From positions 6,296,118 to 6,360,117 of the forward strand of contig NC_023757.2 of the NCBI RefSeq assembly GCF_000499845.2: a DNA stretch of 64,000 nt, read 5' to 3'. The position numbers and the translations under genes were made by a program. This document shows, one piece after another, positions 58,339 to 64,000 of the stretch (position 1 is its first letter; the number at the start of each line of letters is the position of its first letter). Origin of the DNA: Phaseolus vulgaris (taxonomy: Eukaryota; Streptophyta; Magnoliopsida; Fabales; Fabaceae). Under the pieces are notes generated by a model. That model saw only the letters and a program-made list of their open reading frames with translations. It was not told where the DNA came from and searched no databases.

Positions 58339-58683
58339 GACAATTTCTCCCTGCACCATATCAATTTCAACAAACATCCAATCTGCTATTGAAAATGAAA
58401 CAAAAAAACTCCTCCTAAACCTTAAATCCTAAATAAAAATTACTTTTAGAATTTTTTATTCAAGGATTTCAATTTTCAGAACACATTTTTGAACTTTAGA
58501 ATATTTATTCATAATATATTTTTAATTTTATGTTCCAAATTTTTTTGTTGAAAATGTATTTTTTTATTTTTGAATTATATTTACTATTATGGATTTTCAA
58601 ATTCAGAATAAGGATAATTTTGGAAATTTAAAAGAAAAATATAAAGTGCAGGTTAAATTGATATAGTGCAGGAAGAAATTGCA
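58339..58683. mobile_element. Mutator-like MITE, copy D (about 345 bp)
   Basis: Left GACAATTTCTCCCTGCACC and reverse-complemented right TGCAATTTCTTCCTGCAC share the family end, and the next 12 bases (ATATCAATTT) also match. No clear target duplication. The left end is involved in a 45-bp duplication: CATATCAATTTCAACAAAC and ATCCAATC occur at 58312 and again at 58357. Confidence 0.65.
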
Positions 58684-60069
58684 AATCTTTTCAAGCCTTG
58701 GGGCTCTCTCAAGCCCACAACGTACTTTCAAATGAGATCATCACGAAATCACCACAATAGCAACATGGTAAAGGAAAATATCTACTTAGTCCGTATAAGA
58801 ACAATTATTATTTTAACAGTGATAAGAGTTGTTTAATTTTAGGAAATTAGATAACCAAATGCACAATTAAAAATTTTATAGTTAACCAAAGCTATATACA
58901 TTTGTAAAATTACCGAACAAAAATTAATTCTAACCTCGTATTTATCACGAGACATTTTAAAAATATCTTTAATCTCTTTCTTAAAATTATAAACGCATTA
59001 TTTGATTTTTCATGACTACAATACTTAATAAAAGTAAAATTGAAATAAAAAATTTAATATTTTAATTGAATATTGAAAATGTCATGCTAAAATAATTTTA
59101 CACTGTCATTCCATTACAATGATTAAACTATTTTTTTTTATGTTAAAACTATAGCTAATTTAAAATGGAGATAGGTGAAATAGGTTGTGAAGAATCAGCA
59201 TATAGGTTAAAGTCATTGGAGTTTCTGATATAACACTGTTAATATTGTATGATCAAAATTTAACAAATTTGGAAATCACTTCTTTTAATGCAATAATAGG
59301 CTTCTACCACTTTTTTTTACCTTTTTTTTAACACAATAATATCCATAGTAGACCTTTTCTTGTTATGTTGAGCATACCTAAATATTCTTACATTTTGTAA
59401 TATATTATTTCTCTAAATAAATTCCAACATTGTAAGACGATTTCTTTAGACTATACACTGTCTTTCTATGATTTAAAATCATCATATCTTTCAGACAGAA
59501 AGGGCTATCATGCTATAAAATCTAATTGTAATTTTATGATGTGATTCAAACACTAGGGCAGAGTGATTCAATGACCAATAAAAATTTACATGAAACTGAA
59601 TAAATGAATCCGGTTACTTCGTTTCCATTCTCTATCCATATCCCTCCTCTATCATACATATTCTTATTCTGGTGAATAAGAGTTTTATGTTACAAATCAA
59701 AATTGTGGTGGAGTTGCAAAGATCACATCTAGTTTCACTTAAATTTCTCATTCTAAATTAGAAAGAGCAGCTCACCTCCCAGCAAGAATAGTATAACAAG
59801 TTGCACACATCTCGCCTTCTCTCTCCACAACCTGTACAAAAAGTCCCAATGTTGACTAAATGAATAACTAAGATGCACACGATAGCAACTGCACTTTTGA
59901 CCTAGCCACATCATTGCATAAACCATGCAACCAATCAGTCAATCAATGCTAGCTGCTGGCGGGCAAGTAATAATCAAGAAATTTGGAATCATTTTCCAGC
60001 CCATGCTGCAGTTCCTCCTGCAGAGTGTCAAAGGAGCTGTTCCTTGTGCACATATAATTATCAAGTCAT
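58684..60069. other. Intergenic and probable 3' UTR of the lysine-rich gene
   Basis: The last several hundred bases (about 59590-60069) probably hold the 3' UTR of the minus-strand gene that stops at 60070. The rest shows no gene. Confidence 0.45.
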
Positions 60070-61913
60070 TCAGTAGGGAATGACATATGGAAGAGCAAAA
60101 ACATCTGCCTGCTCTATATGCAGAGCTTCTGCCCATACCTGTGGTGTATCCCCAACTTCTGAAGATTTTACCATGGATTTTCTTTCAGGAAGATTGCCGC
60201 CAAATAACCACTCTTCATCAAAATCAGACCAATGATCCACCTTAGGTACTGAATACACCTGGTCTAGGTACTTGGTATCTGGATGGGGTGCCTTTAAACA
60301 GGCTTCAGTTAATAAATCACTTGACACAATAGCCGTGTGAGTCTTCTTCGAAGAAGCTGAAAATGGCTTAGTCTCACTGATGCCATTTATCTTGCATTCT
60401 TTGTTTTCTACCTTAACACAGTTGTCTTCCTGTGACCTATATGAAGACTCTGGAGTGGAAATTTGATGAGGTTCCAATGTCCTTCCATTATCAGTGAAAG
60501 TGCGAGAGGAAGACAATTTTGGAAACTTATTGGGAAAACTGTCATTAACTGTACAAAAATTATAACTTGTCAGTCAACCGCAGGTAATGTGCAATCTTGA
60601 CAATACTGATCAATATGAATGAATGAAAAATATCAATATAAACATGATATTAGTGAAAACCCACCGTGGATGTAATATCTGATTTTAGCTCATTAGGTCA
60701 GCAATATACTACTCCAAATCCAATAAGTGAAACAACTTATTCTAATTTTAAATATTACTTTATAGGATCACTGAGTAAATGATAACAAGACTCGTTGTAA
60801 GTAACACTCACCATGTGGAACTCCATTTGACTCAATGTCCTTTCGTTTTTTGAGATTTTCCCCTCTAACAGGGACCTCAAGGCTGTTCCTAGAGAGCTGT
60901 GAGAAATCTTTAAATCCAACGTTGTTGCTTTCTTTTGATTTATTTTGGTCTGTTGTTTTATGTTCACTATGCTCCCTAGCTTTCTCCTCCTTTTTCTTCT
61001 CTTTATCCCTGTCTTTGTTCTTCCCATGCCCTTTCTTCTCCTTCTCTTTATCTTTCCTTTTATCTCTTCTTTTATCATCTTTTTTATCCTTAACCTTTTC
61101 ATTTCCTTCATCTTTCTTTTCCTTAACCTTTCCGTCTTTTGTCTTTCGCTTTGCCATTTCTTTATCTTCATATTTCTTTTCCTTAACCTTTTCTTTCGCT
61201 TCAACTGTTGCTTCCAAATTCCTTTCAAAAGACTTCCCCAAATGTTTGGGTATTCCATCAACTCTAGGATGAAATTTTCCAGCATGATTTGGAACTGGTG
61301 TATTTCCAATAGGTCGGATCTCAGCTTGAATTCCTCTCTCATCAATCTTCTTAACATCAAGACCCTTATCCACAAGTTTTTCATTACCATCACAACAGGG
61401 GCCACCAGCTTTAGTCACCAATCTAAAAGTTCCTTCTTCTTTTCTATTGTTTGTATTAGTAAAATTATGAACAAATTGATTGTCAGCTCCTCCATTATCA
61501 TCCCTAATCCTCCGGTTTAACTCCAGGAGGAACTTTGAATCCTTGTTCTCCTCACCGAAATGATTTTTCTCTCCTGCCTTCTCCCCATTGCTACCAGTAC
61601 ACTGTTTGGTGAGTCTGTTCTCAAGCATGATGTCCTTCTTATCATCTTGCTTAACTTCCTTTTGATGTTGATTACCATTAAGGCCTTCAGCTTTTCTTGG
61701 AAAGCCTTTGTCATCTGTAGTACTGATTTTACTTTTATCTCTATCTTTGCTCTTGTCTTTGTTCTTATCTTTCTTCTTCTCTCTGTGTTTTTCCTTTTTG
61801 TCCTTCTTTTCCTTATGCTTTCCATCTCTTCCTTCTTTGTCCCTCTTTTCCTTAGTTTCCCTCTTCTCTTTATCTTTCTTATCTTTCTTACGTTTTCTCT
61901 CTTTCTGCTTTTC
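60070..61913 (-). CDS. Lysine-rich protein of the plant myb-like protein X type (5' partial)
   Basis: Two minus-strand exons, 61913-60812 and 60548-60070, join at CATG|GTGAGT and TTGTACAG|TTAATG in phase 1, giving 526 visible residues to the TGA stop. The first part is almost all Lys, Glu, Arg and Asp (EKQKERKRKKDKKDKEKRE..), with a second K/E/D block later, predicted to be charged single helices and nuclear-targeting. Between them is a less biased stretch. The carboxyl end is ordered and diagnostic of the family: DHWSDFDEEWLFGG, then QVWAEALHIEQADVFALPYV and IPY. Such proteins are annotated in legumes as myb-like protein X and in Arabidopsis as DNA-ligase-like, neither name reflecting a tested function; no MYB or ligase domain is visible. 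The start codon lies in an exon beyond 64000, since no suitable ATG exon is seen in 61914-64000. Confidence 0.85.
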
Positions 61914-64000
61914 CTGCAAGTAATATTGTGAGAAGAGATATCAGCAACAATAGTCAAATAATGGAACAATCATAATGGCTTCACAATATCTACACCCAAG
62001 ATCAGCCAAAGAGAAGAAAGAGAATATATCACAAATAAAACATGTAAAAGAATTCCATTCTTGTCCTCGAGACAATCATATTATCTCAAAAGCAGAAACC
62101 ACAACAAAAACAAGATCAAAGTCCATTCAATACACAATATCTACCTACAAAGTGTTAAGGAATTTTGGAAAGCACATTTCAGGCAACTATAACCAAACTA
62201 TGAGGGAAAACATAACTCCGTTGAAGTCAAAAATAAAAGTATAATGATAATTAAGGCCTAGTAATTAATCAGTCCCAAAAATTATATTCTTTAAAACAAA
62301 GAGAAACACTTCCAGCGCTAGATGCTAATGCTGGCCATTATGATCTGTATTTTCTTTCTTTTTTGCTTTTGGCACAGATTACAAATACATTATGCTATGA
62401 CAATTTTGAAGAAAGTTCTGTTTTTGTTACTACTAATACCGAAATAAAGAGATCAGAATAGCAACTAATATGTCTTATTATAAAGGATGAAAGGCAAATA
62501 AAATATACAAGTGCAGATGAACCAGCAAACTTTTCTTCTACTATGCTCTTGCCTTCAGTTGCCCTACATTATTAGACCTTTTGCATCATTGTAATATTGA
62601 GTCTTCCTTTTCATTGTTGACGTGATTCACAATCCACAATCTATATGAAAATAATTACAAGCTTACTACTACAATAAGAGAGTAGATGAAATTATTCAAA
62701 CATGATGATTTAAACTAGGAATGATGCATGCAACTCAATGTAGCACGCAGAATGTTTAAAACTTGATTGCAATAAGTTTTTTGTATGCATTAACACAAAC
62801 AATCAAAATGAAAACAAAACCTAGCACATTTTGCAATTCTCCTAATACACAAACACACATATTACAACTCAATTAGGAAAAGGAAAATGATTATGATTCT
62901 TTAACTTATATTTCAGCATCCATATACATGTGTCCTGCTGTGTATTAATACAACTTTGAAAGGAATTATGAATCCAATTGAAGGAAACCAAAATGCTAAA
63001 GCAATTATCATCAAATAATTCTCAGTTGATCACAATACTAAAGCAAAATATTATTCTAGATGTTCTTTTGTTTCAGTACAAATAATCCAAAGCAAATACT
63101 TATTTAAGGGGAAACAATTTCATTCAGTATCTAAAATCATTTTTAAAAATACCCTTTGACATTAAAGAAACACAATCCAAATACACAGTTCACTAAAGGT
63201 CTTGAAAACCCAAAAATTTTACACAGATGAAACTCCAATTCAAATTATGTAGTTTTAGTCAGTTCTTATCATGCAATAGCAGGCTTGGTGCACAGGAGTA
63301 AATTTACTGCATAACATACTCCCTTCAATGAATCACCCAATGCAAAGAAACCTAGCTGATCAGCATAACTTCAACCTCCATACTCAACCTCCCTTTGTCA
63401 GATTGTTTTAGGCTCCACTACTTTATTTTTGTTGAAAACTTATTTTTTCAAAATGTAGCATAAGAAATTGAGAATATGGGACCATACACCCCTACTAATG
63501 TTTTGTCTCACAAAGAAAGTGATATTGTTTGCAAGTGTTACATAGAAAGAATAAATAATAAAAGGAATCATCCATTAAGCAACTTAAACAATTAATCTTA
63601 ACATTTTCCAGAGGTGCATTAGGCCTAGGTGGATGATTAGTGATGTTTATCCATTCTCAACAAAAGGATTGATAACTCAATTGATGATGATAGTTATTCA
63701 ATACTAATCACAGGGTAGAGTTTTGAAGAACCCATACTCCTACAAAACGAGACAAAAAAATCATAACAAATTCATATATATTATGAATGAGAAACTGATT
63801 GCACTAGTATATATCTCCCTTAACAAGCATACCAAAAATTTTATAGATACCTTTGAAATAAATGATAACTCAGCACTTCTAACATGAAAGGCCGAAACCA
63901 GACAGTGCAATGACAAGAATTAGAATTACATAGTTTGTTGCTTAGTGCAAAGATAGATGTGCATAAATCAAACAGGTATACACACTTTTAATCATCATAA
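61914..64000 (-). other. Large first intron of the lysine-rich gene
   Basis: Upstream of the acceptor CTTGCAG (61920-61914 read on the minus strand) the sequence is AT-rich and has no coding exon with a start that fits. The intron therefore appears to exceed 2 kb and to run off the window. The plus frame at 61975-62244 has no motif and is treated as chance. Confidence 0.6.

Noticed and set aside
60835..61520. Plus-strand open frames of 145 and 191 residues, rich in Phe, Ser and Leu
   Set aside because: They are antisense to the lysine/glutamate-rich exon; the complement of AAG/GAA-rich codons gives CTT/TTC strings with no stop. No independent coding signature.
1..64000. Search for CRISPR arrays, bacterial operons or prophage
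   Set aside because: No short regular repeats with unique spacers; all tandem repeats seen have no spacer structure, and the window is plant nuclear DNA.

Overview
This is a nuclear segment of a flowering-plant genome, most likely a papilionoid legume of the Phaseolus/Vigna/Glycine group. The evidence is spliced genes with GT-AG introns, very AT-rich intergenic DNA, plant-only protein families (a plastid J protein, a CER2-like wax protein) and dense LTR-retrotransposon and DNA-transposon debris of types common in legumes. The genus is an inference from the overall look of the proteins and repeats; no search was run.

Five protein-coding genes can be supported. At 1-109 (minus) is the first coding exon of a NIPA-type magnesium transporter running off the left edge. 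At 8812-14066 (plus) is a five-exon gene for a 957-residue RNA-binding protein (filamin repeat, CCCH finger, RRM, RS-rich tail) that resembles Arabidopsis AT3G23900/IRR, with a long, probably spliced 3' UTR region containing a compound tandem repeat. At 25715-28024 (plus) is a two-exon gene for the chloroplast J-domain protein DnaJ20/J20. At 38264-42032 (minus) is a two-exon CER2-like BAHD gene for very-long-chain wax synthesis. At 60070-61913 (minus) are the last two coding exons of a lysine-rich protein usually annotated as myb-like protein X; its first exon lies beyond the right edge. The genes have unrelated roles and form no pathway; each is an independent plant transcription unit.

The rest is transposon-rich. 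It holds (i) four copies of a MITE family with ends close to GGCAATTTCTTCCTGCACC, three of them with 9-10 bp target duplications typical of Mutator-like elements (33466-33988, 52748-54185, 54274-54637, 58339-58683); the two larger copies carry arrays of short GGATTC/GAATCC dyads. (ii) Four foldback, CACTA-like MITEs (24211, 37911, 46579, 49637), one inserted exactly at the stop codon of the CER2-like gene. (iii) A TIR element with internal 160-bp hairpin repeats (42384-43201). (iv) TRIM-like small LTR elements with an initiator-Met tRNA primer site (20893, 56950). (v) Degenerate Ty3/gypsy pieces (21480-22390, 43860-44117, 56330-56930), a GC-richer solo LTR (44122-44965) and several Ty1/copia remnants (4861, 57055, 57985). 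(vi) An inverted pair of a roughly 430-bp repeat rich in GTGTCC (43320 and 48465), and assorted satellites and microsatellites.

No rRNA, tRNA or CRISPR array was seen. The most notable structures are the dyad-array MITE family, the MITE abutting the CER2-like stop codon, and a copia remnant whose protease is joined to its reverse transcriptase at an apparent microhomology.
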